Shown here in pieces: positions 13,222 to 22,595 of a DNA stretch of 64,000 bases. Both the position numbers and the translations under genes were made by a program. How positions within the stretch are numbered: the first letter of the stretch is position 1; each line of letters opens with the position of its first letter. The stretch comes from Rhodocyclales bacterium (GTDB taxonomy: Bacteria > Pseudomonadota > Gammaproteobacteria > Burkholderiales > Rhodocyclaceae): the NCBI GenBank assembly GCA_026399435.1, contig JAPLQX010000017.1:1-64000 (forward strand). The letters run 5' to 3'. The notes beneath the pieces are model-generated. The model did no database searches, was not told where the DNA came from, and was given only the letters and a program-made list of their open reading frames with translations.

Positions 13222-13653
13222 ATGAAGGTCAGCCAACTCGAACTCGCACCCCCCTCGGACATCCAGATCCTGCAGCCCGCCGGATGGGCTCCTCCCAAGG
13301 GCTATTCGAATGGTATTGCAGCGCGCGGCCGCACCGTGGTGATCGGCGGACAAATCGGCTGGGATGGCCAGTGCCGCTTCCATACCAGCGACTTCGCCGA
13401 GCAGGCCAGGCAGGCCTTGCAGAACATCGTCGCCGTACTCGCCGAGGCTGGCGGCAAGCCCGAACACATCATTCGCATGACCTGGTACGTGATCGACAAG
13501 CGCGAGTATCTCGCGGCGTATCCGCAGCTCGGCCGTGCCTATCGCGAGGTCATCGGCCGCACTTTCCCGGCCATGACGGCGGTGCAGGTGGCCGGATTGA
13601 TGGAAGATGCGGCCCGCGTCGAGATCGAGGCGACCGCGGTCATTCCGGACTGA
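13222..13653 (+). CDS. RidA family protein (enamine/imine deaminase-like)
   Basis: GYSNGIAARGRTVVIGGQIGWD; C-terminal FPAMTAVQVAGLMEDAARVEIEATAVI. Confidence 0.85.
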   Translation: MKVSQLELAPPSDIQILQPAGWAPPKGYSNGIAARGRTVVIGGQIGWDGQCRFHTSDFAEQARQALQNIVAVLAEAGGKPEHIIRMTWYVIDKREYLAAYPQLGRAYREVIGRTFPAMTAVQVAGLMEDAARVEIEATAVIPD

Positions 13654-13734
13654 CCGCGGAGAAGGATCCGGCGCGCGATGCGCTGAGGCAGGGGAATTCG
13701 CAGTGCGCGCCGCTGGCGCTGATAAAATATTGCG

Positions 13735-14604
13735 ATGAAAGCCTGTCATTCCGAATTCGTTCAAGTACGCGGCCGGCGCCTGCATGTGCGCCTGTGGGGC
13801 GACGAGACGGCGCCGCTGCTGGTGCTGCTGCACGGCTGGTGCGATGTGTCGGCCTCCTGGCAGTTCGTGGTCGATGCCCTTGCAAAGGATTGGCGCGTAG
13901 CGGCCCCCGACTGGCGCGGGTTCGGCTTGTCCGAATGGAACAAGGATGTCTATTGGTTCCCTGACTACATTGCCGATCTTGACGCCTTGCTCGAACACTA
14001 TTCGCCGGGCGAGCCGGTACGGCTGGTCGGGCACAGCCTGGGCGGCAATGCGGCTTGCATTTACTCGGGCATTCGTCCCGGGCGTGTGGCAGGGCTGGTC
14101 AATCTCGAAGGTTTGGGCATGCGTCGCTTTGTGCCCGACGAGGCGCCGGGGCGCTATGCCAACTGGCTCGATCAGCTGCGCGATACGCCTAGCTTTCGTT
14201 CCTACCCCGATCGCCCCGCATTTGCCGCGCGGCTGCAGAAGGAAAACCCGCGCCTGTCCAACCAGAAGGCGCAGTTTCTCGCCCTGCACCTGGGCGAAGA
14301 CGATGGCGCGGGCGGCATCCATCTGGCGGCCGACCCCTTCCATCGCTGGGTAAATCCGATCATCTATCGCATCGAAGAGGCGATGGCGATCTGGCGCCAG
14401 GTGACGGCGCCGGTGCTCTGGGTGACCGGCGCCGACTCCTTCATATTCAAGCAACTGTTCGCCGTCGAGTCTGCCGACTACCGCGAGAGGATCGCCTGCT
14501 TCCGCGAACTGCGGGAGGTGATGCTGCAGGAATGCGGGCACAATCTGCATCATGACCAGCCGCAACAGGTGGCGGGTCTCATCGAGGAGTTTTTCGTCAC
14601 ATGA
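13735..14604 (+). CDS. Alpha/beta hydrolase
   Basis: LLHGWCDVSASW, GHSLGGNAA nucleophile elbow. Confidence 0.88.
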   Translation: MKACHSEFVQVRGRRLHVRLWGDETAPLLVLLHGWCDVSASWQFVVDALAKDWRVAAPDWRGFGLSEWNKDVYWFPDYIADLDALLEHYSPGEPVRLVGHSLGGNAACIYSGIRPGRVAGLVNLEGLGMRRFVPDEAPGRYANWLDQLRDTPSFRSYPDRPAFAARLQKENPRLSNQKAQFLALHLGEDDGAGGIHLAADPFHRWVNPIIYRIEEAMAIWRQVTAPVLWVTGADSFIFKQLFAVESADYRERIACFRELREVMLQECGHNLHHDQPQQVAGLIEEFFVT

Positions 14605-15443
14605 AGCCGCTCAACGCCGACCTGCACTGTCACTCGACGGTTTCCGACGGCCTGCTGGCGCCCGCCGAACTGGTGCGCCGCGCCCAGGGCAACGGCGTCG
14701 AACTGCTGGCACTGACCGATCACGATGAACTCGGCGGCCTGGCGGAAGCCCGCGCGACAGCCGCGGAGGTCGGTCTGCGCTTCGTCGATGGCGTCGAGGT
14801 GTCGATTTCCTGGGGCGATGACCAGACGGTGCATATCGTCGGCCTCGGCATCGATCCCGCCGATTCCACATTGACCGAGGGACTGCGGCAGGTCAGGAGC
14901 GGCCGCGACGCACGCGCCGGGCGCATGGCAGCGGAACTGGACAAGGCCGGGATTCACGGTTCCTACGAAGGCGCGCTGCGCCACGCCGGCAATCCGGCGC
15001 TGGTGAGCCGTTCGCATTTCGCGCGCTACATTGTCGAACAGGGGCACGCCAAGGACGTCAAAACGGTGTTCGACTACTGGTTGGCCAAGGGCAAACCGGG
15101 CTATGTCGAACATGCCTGGGCGACGCTGGAAGACGCCTTGAACTGGATCACCGGCGCCGGCGGCATTGCGGTGATCGCTCATCCGGGTCGCTACCGGCTG
15201 TCGAAGGCGGAGCGGAACGAGTTGTTTGTGGCATTCAAGGCCTGCGGCGGGCGCGGCATCGAAGTGCTGTCGGGATCCAACAAGGATGACGAGGTGCGCG
15301 AGTTCGCGCATATCGCCCGCCAGTTCGGCTTTCTTGCTTCGCGCGGCTCGGATTTTCACGGACCCGGAGAGAGCTGGATCGATCTCGGCAAGCTGCCGGA
15401 TCTACCCGAGGATCTGACTCCGGTCTGGTCCGAACTGGTCTGA
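14601..15443 (+). CDS. PHP-domain phosphoesterase (YciV/Rnm-like)
   Basis: DLHCHSTVSDGLLAPAELVRRA, LTDHDELGG, GSDFHGP. Confidence 0.88.
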   Translation: MKPLNADLHCHSTVSDGLLAPAELVRRAQGNGVELLALTDHDELGGLAEARATAAEVGLRFVDGVEVSISWGDDQTVHIVGLGIDPADSTLTEGLRQVRSGRDARAGRMAAELDKAGIHGSYEGALRHAGNPALVSRSHFARYIVEQGHAKDVKTVFDYWLAKGKPGYVEHAWATLEDALNWITGAGGIAVIAHPGRYRLSKAERNELFVAFKACGGRGIEVLSGSNKDDEVREFAHIARQFGFLASRGSDFHGPGESWIDLGKLPDLPEDLTPVWSELV

Positions 15444-15477
15444 GCGGGCAAGCGGTTCCCGGAATTACGGATTACGC

Positions 15478-16113
15478 ATGGCACAGCTATTTCATATTCA
15501 TTCCGAACACCCGCAGCCGCGCCTGATCAAGCAGGCGGCGGAAATTGCACGAAGCGGCGGCCTCATTGCGCTGCCCACCGACGCGGCTTATTCGCTGGCC
15601 GGTGTTTCGGGCTACGCGCCATTGCTGGATCGAATCCGCCACATACGCGGGGTCGATGAACGTCATCACTTCACTTTGATGTGCCGCGACCTGTCCGAGA
15701 TCGCCACTTATGCCCGAGTGGACAACGCCCAATATCGCCTGCTGAAAGCCACCACGCCGGGCAGCTACACCTTCATTCTCGAGGGCACTCGGGAATTGCC
15801 GCGGCGCCTGCTCCATCCCAAGCGCAAGACCATCGGTCTGCGCGTGCCAAATCATCCGCTGGCGCTCGCGCTGCTGGAAGAACTGAATGAACCGCTGCTG
15901 ACCTCGACGCTGATTCTGCCGGGTTTCGAGACGCCGCTGGCCGATGCCGACGAGATACGCGAGCGCATGGAAAAACAGATCGACCTGGTGATTGATGCCG
16001 GCAAGTGCGGCGTGGAGATGACGACGGTAATCAACCTGACCGGCATTCAACCGGAACTGGTGCGCGCCGGGAAGGGACCGCTGGCGCCCTTCGGCTGGAA
16101 TGAAGCGGTCTGA
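15478..16113 (+). CDS. yciO: Sua5/YciO/YrdC family protein
   Basis: GGLIALPTDAAYSLAG; PGSYTFILEGTRELPRRLLHPKRKTIGLRVPNHP. Confidence 0.9.
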   Translation: MAQLFHIHSEHPQPRLIKQAAEIARSGGLIALPTDAAYSLAGVSGYAPLLDRIRHIRGVDERHHFTLMCRDLSEIATYARVDNAQYRLLKATTPGSYTFILEGTRELPRRLLHPKRKTIGLRVPNHPLALALLEELNEPLLTSTLILPGFETPLADADEIRERMEKQIDLVIDAGKCGVEMTTVINLTGIQPELVRAGKGPLAPFGWNEAV

Positions 16114-16130
16114 TAGAATCGCCCCCTCCC

Positions 16131-16775
16131 ATGAATGTTATCCAGACGCTGGCGATTTCCGCCCTGCCGGTAATCTTTGCCATCACGCTGCACGAGGCAG
16201 CGCACGGCTATGCGGCGCGGCACTTCGGCGACCCGACGGCCTGGCAGATGGGCCGCATCAGCCTGAATCCGCTGCGGCATATCGATCCGATCGGAACGAT
16301 CCTTGTCCCGGCACTGATTCTGCTGCTCTCGTCGGGCGGGCTGTTGTTCGGCTGGGCCAAGCCGGTGCCGGTGAATTTCGGCAACTTGCGCCGCCCCAAG
16401 CAGGACATGCTCTGGGTGGCTGCGGCGGGTCCCGGGGCCAACCTCCTTATGGCGCTCTTGTGGGCTCTGCTGTTGAAGTTTGCGATTGGCAGCCCTGAAT
16501 TCGGCTATGCGGAAGCCTTGAAGGAAATGGCGCGGGTCGGCATCAGCATCAACGGCGTCCTGATGGTGCTGAATCTTCTGCCCTTGCCGCCGCTGGACGG
16601 CGGGCGCATCGTGGTAAGTCTGCTGCCGCATCGCGCGGCCTGGCAATTTTCGCAGTTGGAACGATGGGGCTTTCCGATCCTGCTTGCGTTGCTGTTTTTC
16701 GGGGTTCTGGATACCATCCTGCGACCCCTCCTGTGGGTATTCAACACCCTGATTCGAACCCTTTTCGGTTTCTGA
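16131..16775 (+). CDS. Site-2 protease family membrane metalloprotease (M50)
   Basis: HEAAH motif; NLLPLPPLDGGRI; hydrophobic. Confidence 0.9.
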   Translation: MNVIQTLAISALPVIFAITLHEAAHGYAARHFGDPTAWQMGRISLNPLRHIDPIGTILVPALILLLSSGGLLFGWAKPVPVNFGNLRRPKQDMLWVAAAGPGANLLMALLWALLLKFAIGSPEFGYAEALKEMARVGISINGVLMVLNLLPLPPLDGGRIVVSLLPHRAAWQFSQLERWGFPILLALLFFGVLDTILRPLLWVFNTLIRTLFGF

Positions 16776-16776
16776 A

Positions 16777-17979
16777 ATGTACGCAGAAAAAGTTCTCTCC
16801 GGCATGCGTCCCACCGGGCGCCTTCACCTCGGCCATTATCACGGCGTGCTCGCCAACTGGATCAAGCTCCAGCACGAGTACCCCTGCCTCTTCTTCGTCG
16901 CCGACTGGCATGCGTTGACCACGGCCTACGACGAGCCGGGCACGATCACCGACAACGCCAACGACATGATCATCGACTGGCTGGCGGCGGGAGTCGATCC
17001 GTCGCAGGCGACCATCTTCATCCAGTCCAAGGTGCCGGAGCACGCCGAACTGCATCTGCTCTTGTCGATGATGACCCCGCTGGGTTGGCTGGAGCGCGTG
17101 CCGACCTACAAGGACCAGCAGGAGAAGCTTTCGCACAAGGATCTGACGACCTACGGCTTTCTCGGCTATCCGCTGCTGCAGGCGGCGGATATCCTGATCT
17201 ATCGCGCCAACCAGGTGCCGGTCGGCGATGATCAGGTGCCTCACGTTGAATTCACGCGCGAGATTGCGCGCCGCTTCAATCATCTGTACGGCCGCGAGCC
17301 CGGCTTTGAGGACAAGGCCCGCGAGGCGGTCAAGAAGCTCGGCAGCAAGCGCGCCAGGCTCTACGACGAACTGCGCACCCGCTATCAGGAAAAAGGCGAG
17401 AGTGAAGCTCTGGAGCAGGCACACGATCTGCTCAACGAGGCGCAGAGCCTTTCTCTGGGGGATCGCGAGCGCCTGTTCGGCTGGCTTGAAGGCACGCGCA
17501 AGATGATCCTGGTCGAACCCGACGCACTGCTCACCCATGCTTCGCGCATGCCGGGGCTGGACGGCCAGAAAATGTCCAAGTCATACGGCAACACCATCGC
17601 GCTGCGCGAAGATGCGGACGTGGTCACCCGGAAGATACGCACCATGCAGACCGATCCTGCGCGCGTAAGGCGCACCGATCCCGGCGATCCCGACAAATGC
17701 CCGGTCTGGCAGTTCCACCTGATCTATTCCAGCGACGAGGTCAAGAGCTGGGTGCAAACCGGCTGCCGCTCGGCCGGTATCGGCTGCATCGAGTGCAAGC
17801 AGCCGGTGATCGATGGGGTGCTCGCCGAGCAGAAGCCGATGCACGAACGGGCAAGGATGTATGAGGAAGATCCGCAGCTGGTCAGGAACATCATCGCCGA
17901 TGGCTGCGAAAAGGCGCGCAAGCTGGCGCAGGAAACCATGCGCGACGTGCGCGAAGCGATAGGAATCGACTACCCGTGA
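16777..17979 (+). CDS. trpS: Tryptophanyl-tRNA synthetase
   Basis: SGMRPTGRLHLGHYHGVLANW; KMSKS. Confidence 0.95.
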   Translation: MYAEKVLSGMRPTGRLHLGHYHGVLANWIKLQHEYPCLFFVADWHALTTAYDEPGTITDNANDMIIDWLAAGVDPSQATIFIQSKVPEHAELHLLLSMMTPLGWLERVPTYKDQQEKLSHKDLTTYGFLGYPLLQAADILIYRANQVPVGDDQVPHVEFTREIARRFNHLYGREPGFEDKAREAVKKLGSKRARLYDELRTRYQEKGESEALEQAHDLLNEAQSLSLGDRERLFGWLEGTRKMILVEPDALLTHASRMPGLDGQKMSKSYGNTIALREDADVVTRKIRTMQTDPARVRRTDPGDPDKCPVWQFHLIYSSDEVKSWVQTGCRSAGIGCIECKQPVIDGVLAEQKPMHERARMYEEDPQLVRNIIADGCEKARKLAQETMRDVREAIGIDYP

Positions 17980-18866
17980 TCGACAACGCCATGCCGGATC
18001 AGGGCGGCACGCCGCGTCTCGCCCAGCTTGCCGCTCAGGTCGCCGTCTCACCAGCGCCGACTCTTGCGGCTGGCGCGGCGGTCGCGGACCATCGGCCCCG
18101 GGTCTATGGCGAACTCATGGCCGAAATGCCGCGCGACCTCTACATCCCACCGGATGCGCTGGAGATCATTCTCGATTCCTTCGAAGGTCCGCTCGACCTG
18201 CTCTTGTACCTGATCCGCCGGGCCAATATCAGTGTGCTGGACATTCCGATGGCGCCGCTCACGGCACAGTATCTGGTGTATGTCGAGGCGATGCGCAAGG
18301 GCAATCTGGAGCTCGCCGCCGAATACCTGCTGATGGCGGCGATGCTAATCGAGATCAAGTCGCGCATGCTGCTGCCGCGTCCGCCCAAGGCCGAGAATGG
18401 CGAGCCGGAAGATCCGCGTGCCGAGTTGGTGCGCCGCCTGATCGAATACGAACGCATGAAGGCGTCGGCGTCCAGGCTCGATGAAATGCCGCAGGTCGGG
18501 CGCGACTACGAATGGATCACCGTGTGGATCGCCGACAAGGTCGTCGAACGCCAACCCGAGGTAAGCTTGCACGATCTGCAAGTGGCCTGGCTGTCCCTGA
18601 TGAAGCAGGCCAGAGTGCATCAGCATCACAAGATTCATCGCGAGGAACTTTCCGTGCGCGAACACATGAGCTTGATCCTGCGCCGGTTGCAGGGAGGGGG
18701 CTACGTGGTGTTCGACCAGTTGTTCGACCTGACGCTGGGCGCGCAGGGACTGGTAGTGAGTTTTCTGGCAATGCTGGAACTTGCCCGCGAATCGCTGATC
18801 GAAATCACTCAGAACGAGGCCATGGCGCCCATTTACGTGAAACTGCCCGATGCTGCCGCTGCATAA
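17976..18866 (+). CDS. scpA: Segregation and condensation protein A
   Basis: [32 protein letters not shown]. Confidence 0.93.
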   Translation: MIDNAMPDQGGTPRLAQLAAQVAVSPAPTLAAGAAVADHRPRVYGELMAEMPRDLYIPPDALEIILDSFEGPLDLLLYLIRRANISVLDIPMAPLTAQYLVYVEAMRKGNLELAAEYLLMAAMLIEIKSRMLLPRPPKAENGEPEDPRAELVRRLIEYERMKASASRLDEMPQVGRDYEWITVWIADKVVERQPEVSLHDLQVAWLSLMKQARVHQHHKIHREELSVREHMSLILRRLQGGGYVVFDQLFDLTLGAQGLVVSFLAMLELARESLIEITQNEAMAPIYVKLPDAAAA

Positions 18867-19566
18867 ACCCGAAGACTACAAACGCGTGCTGGAAACCGCG
18901 CTGCTGGCGGCCGCCGAGCCCTTGCCGCTGGCCGAGCTGAAGAAGCTCTTCGACCATGAGTTCGACGACGATACCTGGCGCACACTGCTGGACGACCTGC
19001 GTCGCGACTGGTCGAATCGGGGCGCCGAGCTGGTGCAGCTGGCATCCGGATGGCGCTTCCAGACCCGCCCCGAGTACCAGTCCTACCTCGACCGGCTGAA
19101 GAACGACAAACCGCCGAAGTATTCGCGGGCGGTGATGGAAACGCTGTCGATCATCGCCTATCGCCAGCCGGTGACGCGCGGCGACATCGAAGACATTCGG
19201 GGCGTGGCAGTATCACCGAACATTCTGAAGACCCTTGAAGGGCGTGGCTGGATCGATGCCGTGGGGCATCGTGATGCACCGGGGCGACCCGCGCTGTATG
19301 CAACTACGCGAAAGTTTCTCGACGACCTCGGCTTGCGCAGCCTCACTGAACTGCCGCCGTTGACTGAAATTGAAAGGGTGATGGACCTTGGACAATCAAC
19401 AATCCCCGAAGTCTCCCCGGTCGAAGCGAGGGCCGAAGAGCCGGGCGCCGAGCACGCAGAATCAGGGCAACCGCCAGAGCAGCGGTCAGCCGAACTCGCC
19501 AACGGGCAGCTCGACTTCCCCGAAAGGGAAGCGGGCCAGTCCTCCCCGTCCGGCGCGCAAGGCTAG
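18850..19566 (+). CDS. scpB: Segregation and condensation protein B
   Basis: [39 protein letters not shown]. Confidence 0.93.
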   Translation: MLPLHKPEDYKRVLETALLAAAEPLPLAELKKLFDHEFDDDTWRTLLDDLRRDWSNRGAELVQLASGWRFQTRPEYQSYLDRLKNDKPPKYSRAVMETLSIIAYRQPVTRGDIEDIRGVAVSPNILKTLEGRGWIDAVGHRDAPGRPALYATTRKFLDDLGLRSLTELPPLTEIERVMDLGQSTIPEVSPVEARAEEPGAEHAESGQPPEQRSAELANGQLDFPEREAGQSSPSGAQG

Positions 19567-20521
19567 TCCTTTTCGGCCGCCGCAAGGGCGTCCAGGGCCT
19601 CAGAGCGATGCTCCGCGTGCGCGCGGCGGCTCGGCTCTGCCGGCCCACGCAAAGCGCCGCAGCGACCCGGTCTTCATCGATCCGCCCAAGCTGCACAAGG
19701 CGCTGGCCGATGCCGGCTACGGTTCGCGGCGTGAACTCGAAGAATGGATCGTTGCCGGCCGCGTCAGCGTCAATGGTGAGCCGGCGCACGTGGGTCAGCG
19801 CGTGGGTCCGGAGGACAAGATTCGCGTCAATGGCAAGCTGGTGCAGCTCAAGTTCGGCCTGCGTCTGCCGCGTGTGCTGGTCTATCACAAGCCCGAGGGC
19901 GAGATTGTCTCCAAGGATGATCCCGATGGACGTCCCAGCGTATTTGCCAAGCTGCCGCGGCTGAAGAGCGGGCGCTGGATATCGATCGGCCGGCTGGATT
20001 TCAATTCCTGCGGCCTGCTGTTGTTCACCAACGACGGCGGCCTGGCCAATCGCATGATGCATCCGCGCTACGAAATCGAGCGCGAATACGCCGTACGGGT
20101 TCTCGGCGAGGCGACACCGGAAATGCTGGAACGCCTGCGTAGTGGGGTCCAGCTCGAAGACGGTCCGGCCAGCTTCAGTCTCATCGAGGAAGCCGGCGGC
20201 GAGGGTGCCAATCGATGGTACCGCGTGGTTCTGGCGGAAGGACGCAATCGGGAAGTGCGGCGCATGTTCGAGGCCGTGGGCCTGATGGTCAGTCGCTTGA
20301 TGCGCGTGCGCTACGGACCGGTGCATCTTTCGCCGCGCCTAAAGCGAGGCCAGTGCCGTGACCTGGAGCCTGGCGAGGTCGCGGAACTGTTGAAACTGCT
20401 GCCGCCGGAGCAGCGGCCCGCGCCTGCGGGGTCTGGCCCCGGCTTGGATGGCGAGGGTGAAGACGGCTTTGACGACGACGATGAAGTCGACGGCAATCGA
20501 ATTGATTTTGCAGAGAAATGA
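19388..20521 (+). CDS. rluB: 23S rRNA pseudouridine synthase (RluB type)
   Basis: S4 domain then [29 protein letters not shown] start overlaps scpB by 179 nt. Confidence 0.9.
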   Translation: MDNQQSPKSPRSKRGPKSRAPSTQNQGNRQSSGQPNSPTGSSTSPKGKRASPPRPARKASPFRPPQGRPGPQSDAPRARGGSALPAHAKRRSDPVFIDPPKLHKALADAGYGSRRELEEWIVAGRVSVNGEPAHVGQRVGPEDKIRVNGKLVQLKFGLRLPRVLVYHKPEGEIVSKDDPDGRPSVFAKLPRLKSGRWISIGRLDFNSCGLLLFTNDGGLANRMMHPRYEIEREYAVRVLGEATPEMLERLRSGVQLEDGPASFSLIEEAGGEGANRWYRVVLAEGRNREVRRMFEAVGLMVSRLMRVRYGPVHLSPRLKRGQCRDLEPGEVAELLKLLPPEQRPAPAGSGPGLDGEGEDGFDDDDEVDGNRIDFAEK

Positions 20522-20536
20522 TGCCTCTGCTATAAT
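20508..20536 (+). promoter_or_regulatory. Candidate sigma70 promoter for rimP-nusA-infB
   Basis: TTGCAG (20508-20513), 17 bp, TATAAT (20531-20536). Confidence 0.65.
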
Positions 20537-20577
20537 ATTTTGCTTTGGTTGGCACCGTTCTCGGGAGAGAGAGAAGG

Positions 20578-20597
20578 AATGGGCTTTTTGGCCCATT
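20578..20597 (+). promoter_or_regulatory. Leader hairpin upstream of rimP
   Basis: AATGGGC-TTTTTG-GCCCATT stem-loop between promoter and start codon. Confidence 0.5.
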
Positions 20598-20628
20598 TTC
20601 TATTTGTGCGACGCGTTTGTGAGTTTTC

Positions 20629-21084
20629 ATGCAACTGCTTGATTTGATTGAAACGACTGTTGTTGGTTTGGGCTACGAACTGGTGGAATTCGAGACCAGT
20701 CCGCGCGCCCGGCTGCTGCGCGTCTTTATCGACAGGCCGGAAAGCGCGCAAAAGAGCGGCATCAGCGTCGAGGATTGTGCCGCTGTAAGCAGCCAGCTCA
20801 GCCGCGTATTCATGGTCGAGAACGTCGATTATGACCGCCTTGAAGTGTCCTCTCCCGGGCTCGATCGGGCGCTCGTCAAACCCGCTGATTACCGGCGCTT
20901 CGCCGGGCAGGACGTGCAGGTCAAGCTGCGTGTTCCGCTGGGCAATCAGCGCAATTTCAGCGGTGTGCTGGAGGGGCTGCGGGAAGAAGGTGGAGTTGAA
21001 ATGGTATGCCTGCGAATGAATGAAACACTGCACCAGTTCCCGCTCGAGAATATAGATCGGGCGCGCCTGGTGCCGAAGTTCTGA
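20629..21084 (+). CDS. rimP: Ribosome maturation factor RimP
   Basis: Family pattern and position upstream of nusA. Confidence 0.92.
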   Translation: MQLLDLIETTVVGLGYELVEFETSPRARLLRVFIDRPESAQKSGISVEDCAAVSSQLSRVFMVENVDYDRLEVSSPGLDRALVKPADYRRFAGQDVQVKLRVPLGNQRNFSGVLEGLREEGGVEMVCLRMNETLHQFPLENIDRARLVPKF

Positions 21085-21103
21085 TTAATGCTGGAGGACT
21101 CAC

Positions 21104-22585
21104 ATGAGCCGTGAATTGCTGCTGTTGGTCGATGCCCTGGCCCGCGAGAAGAATGTTCCGCGGGACATCGTTTTTGGCGCGCTGGAACTGGCGTTGGCGT
21201 CCGCGACAAAAAAACGCACCAACGACGAAGCCGATGTGCGCGTGGACATCGATCGCGAGACTGGCGAATTCGAGTCTTTCCGCCGCTGGCTGGTGGTTGC
21301 CGACGACATGGTTGAGAATCCGGAACAGCAGATAGGGCTGACTGCTGCGCAACAGCAGATTCCCGACATCATGCTCGAAGACTTCATCGAGGAAGGGCTT
21401 GAGCCCATCGATTTCGGGCGTATCGGCGCGCAGGCGGCAAAGCAGGTGATCCTGCAGAAGATCCGTGATGCCGAGCGCGAACAGTTGCTGAACGACTTCC
21501 TCGATCGGAAGGAGTTCCTGGTGAGTGGCACGGTCAAGCGCATGGAACGCGGCAGCGCCATCATCGAGGCCGGACGCATCGAAGCCTTGTTGCCGCGCGA
21601 CCAGATGATTCCCAAGGAAAATCTGCGCCCCGGCGACCGCGTGCGTGCCTGGCTGATGAAAATAGACCGCCAGGCGAGGGGGCCGCAACTGATCCTGTCG
21701 CGCACGGCGCCCGAGTTCATCATGAAGCTGTTCGAACTGGAAGTGCCGGAGATCGAAGACGGCCTGCTGGAAATCAAGGCCGCCGCCCGCGATGCCGGCA
21801 TGCGCGCCAAGATTGCCGTCAAGTCGAATGATCCGCGGGTCGATCCGATCGGCACCTGCGTCGGCATGCGCGGTTCGCGCGTCACGGCCGTGACCAATGA
21901 ACTGTCCGGCGAACGCGTGGACATCATTCTCTGGTCAGCCGATCCGGCCCAGTTCGTCATCGGCGCGCTGGCGCCGGCCGAGGTGCAGAGCATCGTCGTG
22001 GACGAGGAAAGGCACGCAATGGATGTAGTGGTGGACGAGGACAACCTCGCCATCGCCATCGGTCGCGGCGGGCAAAACGTACGCCTGGCCTCCGAACTGA
22101 CCGGATGGACGATCAATCTGATGACCATCGAAGAGTCGCAGACGAAGTCCGAAACCGAGCACAGCTCGATCCGCGCCCTGTTCATCGAGAAGCTCGACGT
22201 CGACGAGGAAGTTGCCAATATTTTGATCGAGGAAGGTTTTTCCACGCTGGAGGAAATCGCTTATGTTCCCCTCGCGGAGATGCTCGAAATCGACGCCTTC
22301 GACGAGGCAACGGTGACCGAGTTGCGTGACCGTGCGCGCAACATGTTGCTGACCGAAGCCATTGTTGATGAAGAGCAGTTGGAAAAGATAGCCGATGACA
22401 TGCTGTCGCTCGAGGGCATGGACAAGTCGCTGGCAGCGAAACTGGCAAAGAACGGCATCACTGACCGCGAGTCGCTGGCGGACCTGGCGACCGACGAGTT
22501 GATTGAAATGACCGGCATCGATGCCGGGCGGGCGACGGCGCTGATCACTGTTGCGCGTGCCCACTGGTTCGCCGAAGAAGAATGA
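21104..22585 (+). CDS. nusA: Transcription termination/antitermination protein NusA
   Basis: S1/KH regions, [29 protein letters not shown]. Confidence 0.96.
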   Translation: MSRELLLLVDALAREKNVPRDIVFGALELALASATKKRTNDEADVRVDIDRETGEFESFRRWLVVADDMVENPEQQIGLTAAQQQIPDIMLEDFIEEGLEPIDFGRIGAQAAKQVILQKIRDAEREQLLNDFLDRKEFLVSGTVKRMERGSAIIEAGRIEALLPRDQMIPKENLRPGDRVRAWLMKIDRQARGPQLILSRTAPEFIMKLFELEVPEIEDGLLEIKAAARDAGMRAKIAVKSNDPRVDPIGTCVGMRGSRVTAVTNELSGERVDIILWSADPAQFVIGALAPAEVQSIVVDEERHAMDVVVDEDNLAIAIGRGGQNVRLASELTGWTINLMTIEESQTKSETEHSSIRALFIEKLDVDEEVANILIEEGFSTLEEIAYVPLAEMLEIDAFDEATVTELRDRARNMLLTEAIVDEEQLEKIADDMLSLEGMDKSLAAKLAKNGITDRESLADLATDELIEMTGIDAGRATALITVARAHWFAEEE

Positions 22586-22595
22586 GAGGTAGGGC

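Noticed and set aside
13111-14565. 484-aa minus-strand ORF
   Set aside because: Antisense to RidA and alpha/beta hydrolase genes.
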